Program-made: the position numbers and the translations under genes
The notes under the pieces: generated by a model
Told to the model about the DNA's origin: nothing
The model's input: only the letters and a program-made list of their open reading frames with translations
Databases searched by the model: none
Assembly: GCA_003517675.1 (NCBI GenBank)
Contig: DPAC01000136.1
Span: 1-22,546, forward strand
DNA length: 22,546 nt
Origin: Porphyromonadaceae bacterium
GTDB lineage: Bacteria; Bacteroidota; Bacteroidia; Bacteroidales; Dysgonomonadaceae
Direction of reading: 5' to 3'
Shown: one piece after another, positions 1-6,466 of the stretch
Layout: every line of letters starts with the position of its first letter
Position numbering within the stretch: the first letter of the stretch is position 1

Positions 1-86
1 TCTCTAAACGCCAAAATCAAACACTTCAGAGCGCAGTTGCGTGGAGTTATTGATGTTGACTTCTTCCTCTATAGATTATCTCTTAT

Positions 87-1106
87 CTATGCATTAGGCA
101 AACACATGGTTTTACTGGTGATCCTAAGTTTGCCTTCCTTTTTGAATTTTGTGGCGGAGATCAGCGTAAGGGCTGTCATCACATTGTCCAGATTGTCCGA
201 TAGGATGATTTTCCCGGTGCATGTGAGTCCCTGGAAGGAGACATTATCTCCATAATTGAATGAAAGGTTGTAGTATCTTTCTATCTGTTTCAACGCTTCG
301 GTTACAGGGATATCTTCAAATGTGAGATATCCGTCTTTCCAACTGATGAAAGAATGAACATCTACTTTCCGCGTATCGAAAGTCCCCGTCGCTTCGGAGT
401 AAACGGCTTGTTCTTCCGGTAAAAGAAATAACTCTTGCCTGTCCACAGATTGCAGGGCAACACTTCCTTCCACCAACACTACAGACGAAGGAGAACCGGA
501 ATAGGTGGATATGTTGAACTTTGTTCCATATACTTTTACGTTATAACCGGATGTGTGTACATAGAACGATTTATTTTTATCGGGCACTACGTCTATATAC
601 ATTTCACCGGAATGATATATTTCCCGGGTGTTTTTTGTGAAATCGGATGGGAATTCCAACGTAGAGCCGGAGTTCAGCCACACTTGCGTTCAGTCGGACA
701 ATACGATTTTCGATCTTTTTCCGTAAGGTATAATCAGTCGAAGCAACAAGTTCTTCACCCGACCGTTTCATCTCTTTTTGAAATAATATTGACAGTACCA
801 ATACGGCAGCACATGCGGCGGCAGCGTAAACAAAACGACGGATCCTGCGCTTACGGTTATGGCAAGAGATTGTTCCAGACGGAGGATCGCTTCCTGTTTC
901 TTTTCCGAAGGCAACTTGAACGATGTTACGTTTATCCTTCGCAAATGTTTCTCTGCCTGCAGGATATCTTCCTTTTCAACGGGATGTTGTTGAAGAAACT
1001 CTTCCCAATACATGTTCAATTCATCCGTTGGAAGTAATTTCCACTCGATGAATTTTTCATCTTTCAGGAATCGGATAAAGTTATTATCGTCTGTTTTTAA
1101 TTGCAT
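87..1106 (-). pseudogene. FecR-family anti-sigma factor, broken by two frameshifts
   Basis: FecR proteins are inner-membrane anti-sigma regulators that pair with an ECF sigma factor and, in Bacteroidetes, usually control a SusC/SusD-type outer-membrane uptake locus. Read on the minus strand, the N-terminal cytoplasmic part runs from 1106 to about 870. Then the frame changes to one encoding a basic stretch (RKRRIRRF) and a transmembrane helix (AAAACAAVLVLSILF), followed by a short periplasmic piece to about 690. It then returns to the first frame for the FecR core (VWLNSGSTLEF) and the C-terminal DUF4974-like domain (VTEALKQIERYYNLSF), with the stop at 87-89. Repaired, the product would be about 340 residues, normal for the family. 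The first shift is most simply a 1-nt loss near 860-880. The second, near 683-690, is a 1-nt gain or a 2-nt loss in a GT repeat. Either true decay or base-calling errors could explain it. The expected sigma partner is absent upstream; only a remnant lies at 2739-2936. Confidence 0.85.
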
Positions 1107-1426
1107 AGATACTCGTCGAAAAAATATTTTTTTAATCCTTTTTTAGGATGTCTATATAATTAAGACGAATATAGATTGAAAACATCGTCTCATTTTGAAA
1201 GAAAAATAGAATTTATTTTAATTTTAACAGAAAAAAAGTTATCGGAATGATTTTAGATGGTGAATTTTAAAGAAAATGATCAGGTCACAGGGATAAGATT
1301 TCAACCGGTGTTTTATTTGAAATTTATTTTATAGTATTCTTTTTATCAATCCTATTTTCCGGATTCTGTCGATTATCCCAAAATGATGGTATGTGGATAG
1401 TATGTGTATTCCAGATTCAACAATTT
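1107..1426. other. AT-rich stretch without a recognisable gene
   Basis: Very A/T-rich sequence with long A and T runs. It contains the leader of the broken FecR gene and, from 1329, the unalignable tail of the chimeric minus-strand reading frame. I see no convincing promoter, RNA gene or conserved protein here. An ECF sigma gene would normally end near this point but does not. Confidence 0.5.
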
Positions 1427-1484
1427 GGTGAATATACACGATATCTCCGTGTACAGTATAGATAATTGCCATTTTTTTGTAGTT
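1418..1484 (-). pseudogene. RelE/ParE-type toxin fragment fused to dinB remnant
   Basis: About 22 codons (NYKKMAIIYTVHGDIVYIHQI) match the C-terminal strands of the intact toxin at 3236-3538. Over 55 nt (minus 1481-1427 against plus 3449-3503) I count 51 identities. All four mismatches are in third codon positions and leave the protein unchanged. Similarity stops just after the HQI/HRI codons. The downstream 30 residues to the stop at 1329 have no visible relationship to anything here. This is a relic of a second toxin gene copy, not a functional toxin. Confidence 0.8.
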
Positions 1485-1736
1485 GTACGACACACCGGCC
1501 GAAGCGGTGAGCCGTGTGCGGTTCAGTATCTTTTGCTTGATTTCTTTGGCAATGATTGTTGCGGAACGGTTCCCCTTATGGTTAACAGTAACATCGAGGA
1601 AAGCCTCGTCGAGTGACAACGGCTCCACCTTATCGGTGTACTCAAGGAAGATCTGCATGATCTGGTTGGATACATTGCGGTAGAGATCGAACCGCGGCAT
1701 GACACCTGTAACGCTCATCCTGGAACAATCTGCCAT
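1482..1736 (-). pseudogene. dinB: DNA polymerase IV (DinB) internal fragment
   Basis: Translated on the minus strand, residues from about MPRFDLYR (near 1700) onward match the palm region of Y-family DNA polymerase IV, an error-prone translesion polymerase. The catalytic SLDEAFLDVT motif, the SATIIAKEIKQKI helix and the TASAGVSYN motif are present. Only about 75 residues of a roughly 360-residue enzyme remain. The N-terminus with the first metal-binding aspartate is gone, and so are the thumb and little-finger domains. After SYN the expected continuation (KFLAK in the family) is replaced in frame by toxin-like sequence. It cannot encode a working polymerase. The first dozen residues (MADCSRMSVTGV) do not look like DinB. 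Confidence 0.85.
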
Positions 1737-1744
1737 ACTATCGT

Positions 1745-1791
1745 ATAAGCCTTAATACTTATATCGGGTATATATAAGTTTTATGGCTTAT
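1745..1791. repeat. Imperfect 20-bp inverted repeat upstream of the SatD-like gene
   Basis: Two 20-nt arms (1745-1764 and 1772-1791) separated by 7 nt are reverse complements at 18 of 20 positions. The outer core is ATAAGCC/GGCTTAT and the inner core ACTTATAT/ATATAAGT. The right arm ends just before a candidate -33 TTTG at 1794-1797. The arrangement suits a regulator-binding site, but a decayed mobile-element end is also possible. Confidence 0.6.
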
Positions 1792-1793
1792 GT

Positions 1794-1824
1794 TTTGACA
1801 CTCTAATTTTATCACTTATATTTA
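1794..1824 (+). promoter_or_regulatory. Candidate Bacteroidetes promoter for the SatD-like gene
   Basis: TTTG at 1794-1797, a 19-nt spacer, then TATATTTA at 1817-1824, one mismatch from the Bacteroidetes -7 consensus TAnnTTTG. Transcription would begin roughly 10-15 nt before the ATG at 1844. Confidence 0.5.
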
Positions 1825-1843
1825 CAACATAAAAAATGCAGGG

Positions 1844-2569
1844 ATGAAACGAGCAACCATATCGGCAGACATAATCGCCTCTTCTTCATTAACAGCGAGA
1901 GAGATGGATCATTTGACGCAACGGGTAAACAATCTGTTCGGGAAAATTGAAAAATATCAACATGAAAACGACAGAGGAGAGATCAGATTGCGGCTGGTTG
2001 CCGGTGATTTAATAGAGTGTCTCCTGTTTAATCCGAACGATGCGTTACGTGTGGCGTTGATCCTAAAAACAGGGATAAAATCATTTCCTTTGGATTCTTC
2101 GAAAAACACTGATCTGATGACGCGAAAATATAGAAAATTATTTGAGACCTATGGAATAAGGGTTGCCGTCGGAATCGGGGAAATGGATATCAGGCTTGCA
2201 GGTAAAGATATTTTGAAAGGCGAGGCCATCAATATCTCCGGACGGCTCATTTCAGAACAGAAGACATCGAATAAAGAGCGTGTAACCATAAAGAACACCC
2301 TCTTTTTCCATACTGAAGATGCAGGTCAAAATCGCATTTTTCAAACCCTCTTCTCCCTGCTAGATACGCTATTCACCAAGATGACCCGCAAACAGAGTGA
2401 GATCATATTGTGGAAGCTTTTGGGTTACTCAGAGAAGGAGATTGCAGACCAGTTTGGTGTTTCACAGTCATCGGTGAACCAACACTCAAAAAATGCCGGG
2501 TGGGGTTCAATCGATGATGCGCTTCACCTCTTTTCTACCTTTGACTTTCAGGACAATAAAAAAGTGTAA
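1844..2569 (+). CDS. SatD-like protein with C-terminal helix-turn-helix
   Basis: The 241-residue product resembles the SatD family, named after a gene of the Streptococcus mutans secretion and acid-tolerance locus; its biochemical function is not known to me. The N-terminus (KRATISADIIASSSLTA) and the central RVAVGIGEMDI...GEAINISGRLI region are the parts I recognise from SatD-like proteins. The last 60 or so residues contain a sigma-region-4/LuxR-like helix-turn-helix (MTRKQSEIILWKLLGYSEKEIADQFGVSQSSVNQHSK). That suggests DNA binding, perhaps at the palindrome 1745-1791 directly upstream. In Bacteroidetes such genes commonly precede a DUF3307 membrane-protein gene. Here that gene starts 4 nt downstream but is truncated. 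The SatD-like frame itself looks complete. The family call is from memory of the domain pattern. Confidence 0.7.
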   Translation: MKRATISADIIASSSLTAREMDHLTQRVNNLFGKIEKYQHENDRGEIRLRLVAGDLIECLLFNPNDALRVALILKTGIKSFPLDSSKNTDLMTRKYRKLFETYGIRVAVGIGEMDIRLAGKDILKGEAINISGRLISEQKTSNKERVTIKNTLFFHTEDAGQNRIFQTLFSLLDTLFTKMTRKQSEIILWKLLGYSEKEIADQFGVSQSSVNQHSKNAGWGSIDDALHLFSTFDFQDNKKV

Positions 2570-2573
2570 CATC

Positions 2574-2744
2574 ATGGAGAAGATAATCATAGCCCAGCTG
2601 ATTGCTCATATCGTGGCTGATTTTTTTGCTCAACCCGCATCCGTCAGTTTCCGTAAACAAAGAGGCGCTGCTTCGTGGCACCTCTTTGTTTATTCTCACA
2701 TATCTTGTTTATTAAATGTTTCTCAACCAAAATTAAATCTATGA
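2574..2744 (+). pseudogene. DUF3307-type membrane protein, truncated after its N-terminus
   Basis: Begins 4 nt after the SatD-like stop. The first residues (MEKIIIAQLIAHIVADFFAQ) match the start of DUF3307 proteins, with the typical H..ADF..Q pattern inside the first membrane helix. Full members have several membrane helices and are usually well over 100 residues. Here about 22 residues look genuine before the frame enters the hairpin at 2654-2692 and ends after 56 codons in AT-rich sequence. I read it as a gene whose 3' part was replaced by foreign sequence. A short single-helix product could still be made, but I see no support for function. Confidence 0.65.
2654..2692. terminator. 12-bp stem hairpin, probable transcription terminator
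   Basis: Arms 2654-2665 (TAAACAAAGAGG) and 2681-2692 (CCTCTTTGTTTA) are perfect reverse complements around a 15-nt loop. The stem is A/T-rich at the base and G/C-rich near the loop, with T-rich arms in both directions, so it could act bidirectionally. It sits inside the truncated DUF3307 frame and downstream of the sigma remnant on the minus strand. It was probably the natural terminator of that sigma-side DNA. Confidence 0.6.
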
Positions 2745-2936
2745 TGCACACAGAGCGCATGCTACAAAAGTAGTAAAATAGAACAAGTACAAAGTGATGA
2801 GTAGCGAAGATTCTTTCAGTTTGGTGATCGATTTGCTGATCAGATTGCGGCAGGCGGCAACAGAAATTTGCATGATCTCTGCAATTTCTTCGTAACTTTG
2901 TTCCCGGATAAAAGAAATATATCCGTGAAAAACCAA
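2739..2936 (-). pseudogene. ECF sigma factor, C-terminal (region 4) remnant
   Basis: The minus-strand frame contains a sigma-70 region 4 helix-turn-helix (SYEEIAEIMQISVAACRNLISKSITKLKE) followed by the hydrophobic tail common at the ends of Bacteroidetes ECF sigma factors (LLITLYLFYF), with the stop at 2739-2741. Regions 1 and 2, needed for core binding and -10 melting, are missing. Only about 20 sigma-like residues precede the helix-turn-helix before the frame enters the promoter region of the toxin-antitoxin operon. It lies on the same strand as, and upstream of, the FecR pseudogene, so it may be the broken remains of that FecR's sigma partner. The intervening 1.6 kb is foreign to such a pair. 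Confidence 0.75.
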
Positions 2937-2949
2937 TAAACAAATGTTC

Positions 2950-2978
2950 TTGTTACAAAATAAAAATGCGTAAATTTG
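2950..2978 (+). promoter_or_regulatory. Candidate promoter of the toxin-antitoxin operon
   Basis: TTG at 2950-2952, 18 nt, then TAAATTTG at 2971-2978, a full match to the TAnnTTTG -7 box. It is followed by a strong purine-rich ribosome site (AGGAAAGGAG, 2982-2991) 9 nt before the ATG at 3001. Good Shine-Dalgarno sites are uncommon in this phylum, so this one stands out. Confidence 0.6.
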
Positions 2979-3000
2979 TACAGGAAAGGAGATTCATTAC

Positions 3001-3234
3001 ATGGGTAATAACAAAGTAATAGCTACTATCGACATATCCCGGCCATCCGGGCGTAAGATCGTGCGTGAACTGCAGAACAAAAGAGCCGTAAAGCTTGAAT
3101 ATCCCTTGCCTGAGGGGGGGACAGACAACTGGCACGACTGGAAAGAGGTGTATGAACGGGGACTGGATAAACTGAGTGAATTATACGAGACTGATATACG
3201 TAAATTAGCAGAAGAGAATGATATAAAATTATAA
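3001..3234 (+). CDS. Antitoxin of a type II toxin-antitoxin pair
   Basis: The 77-residue product is encoded 1 nt upstream of a RelE/ParE-like toxin, the usual antitoxin-first order. Its N-terminal half (VIATIDISRPSGRKIVRELQ...AVKLEYP) looks like the dimerising and DNA-binding part of small Bacteroidetes antitoxins. The acidic C-terminal half (WKEVYERGLDKLSELYETDIRKLAEEND) would form the helix that wraps the toxin. I cannot name the family beyond that. It probably represses its own promoter, together with the toxin, as is typical of such modules. The start is well supported by the strong ribosome site. The call rests mainly on size, composition and its neighbour. Confidence 0.75.
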   Translation: MGNNKVIATIDISRPSGRKIVRELQNKRAVKLEYPLPEGGTDNWHDWKEVYERGLDKLSELYETDIRKLAEENDIKL

Positions 3235-3235
3235 A

Positions 3236-3538
3236 ATGTATCATATAAAGCTATCAGATGAAGCTAAAAAGGATTTTGATGAGTATATACATTATATCCG
3301 GGGTGTATATCATGCACCTCTCACAGCTATAAAACATTATGCCGGACTAACAAAAACCATTAACAGTCTTAAAAGTTTTCCCGAAAGTTATCCGATACAA
3401 ACTGGTATTTCATTTTTGCGCTATGGTTCGAATGTTCGCCGTATAAATTACAAAAAAATGGCGATTATCTATACTGTACACGGCGATATTGTATATATTC
3501 ACCGGATTAGACCAGCGAACCTTATAACCAGTTTATAA
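3236..3538 (+). CDS. RelE/ParE-superfamily toxin
   Basis: The 100-residue protein has the superfamily plan. An N-terminal strand (MYHIKLSDEAKKDFDEYIHYI) leads to two helices carrying LTKTINSLKSFPESYP, then strands with RRINYKKMAIIYTVHGDIVYIHRI. RelE members cleave mRNA at the ribosome, whereas ParE members poison DNA gyrase. The sequence alone does not decide which applies. The R-x-I-N-Y-K-K pattern and C-terminal IHRIRPA fit RelE/ParE proteins annotated as plasmid-stabilisation toxins. It lies 1 nt after the antitoxin and only 17 nt before the AddB-like gene, so transcripts may read through. A second, fragmentary copy of its C-terminal strands lies at 1418-1484. Full length and intact here. 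Confidence 0.85.
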   Translation: MYHIKLSDEAKKDFDEYIHYIRGVYHAPLTAIKHYAGLTKTINSLKSFPESYPIQTGISFLRYGSNVRRINYKKMAIIYTVHGDIVYIHRIRPANLITSL

Positions 3539-3555
3539 CTTTATATGACCTTTCT

Positions 3556-6432
3556 ATGACCCCATTCCTGTATAAAGTAGCGGAAGTTTTTTATGCTCAG
3601 TACGGTAACGAGCTGTACCGCCACACATTTGTGCTTCCCAACCGCCGTGCGGGAGTCTTTCTGCAAAAATACCTGGCGGAGATTGCCGCTAAACCGCTCT
3701 TCTCTCCCACGATGCTCACCATCCAGGAGCTTTTTGCGTCACTCTCTTCCTATCAGCTTGCCGACAGGATTGAGATGCTGGTGATGCTGTATAGCCATTA
3801 TGGGAAAATAAGTGGTTCCGATGAGTCGTTCGACGATTTCTTATTCTGGGGTGATATGCTGCTGAACGATTTTGATGAGGTGGACAAGTATCTGGTCGAT
3901 GCGAAACAGTTATTTCGAAATGTACATGATCTCAGATCGTTGGAGGATGATCTTACATACCTGACTGAAGAGCAGGTAAATGCCATCCGCCGTTTCTGGA
4001 CGCATTTTATGCCGGTAGAAGGAAATGAGACCAAACAGAAGTTTCAGGAGACCTGGAAAATATTGTATGAATTGTATGTCTCTTTTCGGAGCGAATTGCA
4101 TGAAAAGGGGCGTGCCTATGAAGGAATGATGTTCCGGGAAGTGGCTGAAAGAGCCAGGGCGCAGGAAGTGAGAGCGTGGCAGACGGAAAGTTTTGTTTTT
4201 GTGGGATTGAATGCGCTTACTCCCGCTGAAAGAGTGTTGCTGGAACATCTGAAAAATCTGGGTATGGCCGATTTCTATTGGGATTATGATTCCCCTTTTG
4301 TGCGCGATGAGATGAATCGTGCCTCTTACCGGGTGAAGGAGAATTTGTTGCTGTTCCATTCCCGTGAACCCCTTCCGCTCTCCGTACAGGAGAGCGTGAA
4401 GCCAGAGGTTGAACTGATTGGGATCTCCTCGGGTGTGGGACAGGCCCGTCATGTGTCACAGATCCTCTCTGAGCTGGTAACCGCGGGTGCCATCCCCAAT
4501 CCTGATGAAGCGATCAATACGGCCATTGTGCTACCCGATGAGAACCTCCTCCTACCGGTACTCTATTCCATTCCAAAGGCTTTCGGTAAGGTCAACGTCA
4601 CCATGGGCTATGGATTGACGCATGCTGCTGTGGCAAGCCTGGTGGAGCAGATTGCCCTGTTGCAGCAGAACCTGCGCAGCCGTAACGGCGAGATTGCCTT
4701 TTTTCACCGATATGTGAAAGCGGTGCTGCGACATCCGCTGGTCTCCTCTGCCGCACCTGCCGAATCAGAAGCGTTGCAGAGCCATATCCTCACTTACAAC
4801 CGAATAGTGGTGCCACGCTCCGAGATCCCTCCTCATCCGCTGTTGCAACATATTTTCACGCCTGTCGCACACTGGGAGGAGATTTCTGAATATCTGAAAA
4901 CGATCTTCACCTATCTCTACCAGCATCTTACCGATCAGAAGCATAGCGGGGATCAGGCTGAAGGTAGCAGCCGTTCGGTCGACCTGGAAAGAGAGTTCAT
5001 TGTGCAGTATCACAAGACGGTCACCCGGTTGCAGGACCGTTTGAAAGATGTGCAGCAGATCACGGCCGAGACCTTCTTCCGCCTGCTCAGAAACCTGGCG
5101 CGCAGCATCAGTGTGGCTTTCAGCGGGGAGCCCCTTTCAGGGTTGCAGGTAATGGGGGTACTGGAAACACGTGCCCTTGACTTCGAGAATCTGATCATCC
5201 TCTCGGTGAACGAGGGGGTACTCCCCCAAAGAAATGCCACCACCTCATTCATCCCCTACACCCTCCGCAAAGGGTTTGGACTGCCCACCTATGAACAGCA
5301 GGACAGCACGTATGCTTATCACTTTTACAGGATGATCAGCCGTGCCAGACGAATCTATCTGCTCTATGATACCCGTACAGGTGAGGAGTTGCAGAGTGGG
5401 GAGGTGAGTCGTTACTTTTATCAGATGAAGTACCTCTACAATGATGCATTCCGCATCACCGAGCGGGTGGCAACTTACGATGTGGCGGCTCCCAAAGTCT
5501 CTCCCGTAACCGTTGTAAAGAGTGAAGAGGTGATGCGAAAACTGGATGCATTTCGTGCAGGCGGTGAACGGTCGCTCTCGGCATCGCTGGTCAATGTTTA
5601 CATCAACTGTCCGCTGAAGTTCTATTTCACTGCCCTGGAGGGGCTCTCTGAAGAGGAGGCGGTGGAGGAGACCGTAGAAGCGGATGTCTTCGGTTCCATT
5701 TTTCATCGTCTGATGGAGACACTTTACAACCGCCATCAGGGAATGACCATTACCCCCGACCTGCTCACCTCACTTGTGAAAGATGAAGCGTTACTCAACA
5801 GGACGCTGGAGCGCGCTTTTGCGCGATATTACTTCCGCGATGAGAATCATCCCCGCCCTCTGGAAGGGCAGCACTATCTGATCGGCGAGATCCTGAAGAG
5901 TTACGTGAAACAGACACTCGAGATGGACAAGCAATTCACTCCTTTCTCCTACCTGGGCTCTGAGTATCAATTCAAAAGCTCATACAGGGTGAACGATGAG
6001 TTGGAAATCAGCTTCAAGGGGAGCATCGACCGGATCGACCGGGTAGGGGATTCGGTGCGGATCATCGACTACAAGACAGGTAAAGGAGAAACCACATTCA
6101 GGGAGATGGCAACGCTTTTTGATGCATCAAAGAACAACCGTCCCTACCAGATCCTGCAGGTTCTGATCTATGGCCTTTTTTACCTGCAGGAGAACCCCGG
6201 AACGGTCATCTCACCCGCACTCTATTATCTGCGTTCAGTTTACGACCGGCTCGACCCTGTGATCCGTTACGACAAGCATTCCGTCAGCGATCTCTCACTC
6301 CTCTTGCCGGAGTTCCGGCACCATTTCGATGCCTTGCTGGAGGAGATCTTCAATCCGGCCCTGCCGTTTAGGCAAACCGAGAACATCCGGAGTTGTGAAT
6401 GGTGCCCTTTCCGGGAGCTCTGTAACCGGTGA
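3556..6432 (+). CDS. addB: AddB-like PD-(D/E)XK nuclease / inactive helicase subunit
   Basis: The 958-residue protein matches Bacteroidetes AddB/RecB-family proteins that process double-strand DNA breaks with a UvrD-like AddA helicase. The N-terminal half resembles a superfamily 1 helicase but has VLPNRRAGVFLQ where a Walker A loop would be, consistent with an inactive motor. The C-terminal nuclease shows H717 (FGSIFHRLME), the acidic SIDRID segment with D825, and IIDYKTG with D838 and K840. An iron-sulfur cluster motif is formed by C685 (INCPLKFYF) and C947-x2-C950-x5-C956 at the extreme C-terminus, as in AddB. No addA gene is present next to it: a toxin lies upstream and a convergent yfhO gene downstream. 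addA may be elsewhere or may have been lost in the upstream rearrangement. The gene symbol is by analogy. Confidence 0.85.
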   Translation: MTPFLYKVAEVFYAQYGNELYRHTFVLPNRRAGVFLQKYLAEIAAKPLFSPTMLTIQELFASLSSYQLADRIEMLVMLYSHYGKISGSDESFDDFLFWGDMLLNDFDEVDKYLVDAKQLFRNVHDLRSLEDDLTYLTEEQVNAIRRFWTHFMPVEGNETKQKFQETWKILYELYVSFRSELHEKGRAYEGMMFREVAERARAQEVRAWQTESFVFVGLNALTPAERVLLEHLKNLGMADFYWDYDSPFVRDEMNRASYRVKENLLLFHSREPLPLSVQESVKPEVELIGISSGVGQARHVSQILSELVTAGAIPNPDEAINTAIVLPDENLLLPVLYSIPKAFGKVNVTMGYGLTHAAVASLVEQIALLQQNLRSRNGEIAFFHRYVKAVLRHPLVSSAAPAESEALQSHILTYNRIVVPRSEIPPHPLLQHIFTPVAHWEEISEYLKTIFTYLYQHLTDQKHSGDQAEGSSRSVDLEREFIVQYHKTVTRLQDRLKDVQQITAETFFRLLRNLARSISVAFSGEPLSGLQVMGVLETRALDFENLIILSVNEGVLPQRNATTSFIPYTLRKGFGLPTYEQQDSTYAYHFYRMISRARRIYLLYDTRTGEELQSGEVSRYFYQMKYLYNDAFRITERVATYDVAAPKVSPVTVVKSEEVMRKLDAFRAGGERSLSASLVNVYINCPLKFYFTALEGLSEEEAVEETVEADVFGSIFHRLMETLYNRHQGMTITPDLLTSLVKDEALLNRTLERAFARYYFRDENHPRPLEGQHYLIGEILKSYVKQTLEMDKQFTPFSYLGSEYQFKSSYRVNDELEISFKGSIDRIDRVGDSVRIIDYKTGKGETTFREMATLFDASKNNRPYQILQVLIYGLFYLQENPGTVISPALYYLRSVYDRLDPVIRYDKHSVSDLSLLLPEFRHHFDALLEEIFNPALPFRQTENIRSCEWCPFRELCNR

Positions 6433-6437
6433 TGACG

Positions 6438-6466
6438 AAAGGAACAAACCCTGTTATCCTTTTTTT
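6438..6466 (+). terminator. Possible terminator after the AddB-like gene
   Basis: AAAGGA-ACA (6438-6446) pairs with TGT-(2-nt bulge)-TCCTTT (6452-6462), followed by a run of T to 6466. The 3' arm overlaps the end of the convergent yfhO gene. The bulge and overlap make this only a moderate candidate. Confidence 0.35.

Noticed and set aside
1..50. Possible start of a SusC-like receptor on the minus strand, reading PRNCALKCLILAF at the window edge
   Set aside because: The location after FecR and the signal-peptide-like composition fit, but there is no in-frame ATG and only about 16 residues are visible, so it cannot be supported.
435..1037. A 200-codon plus-strand frame opposite the FecR gene
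   Set aside because: Its composition is not protein-like, and the opposite strand carries clear FecR sequence despite the frameshifts.
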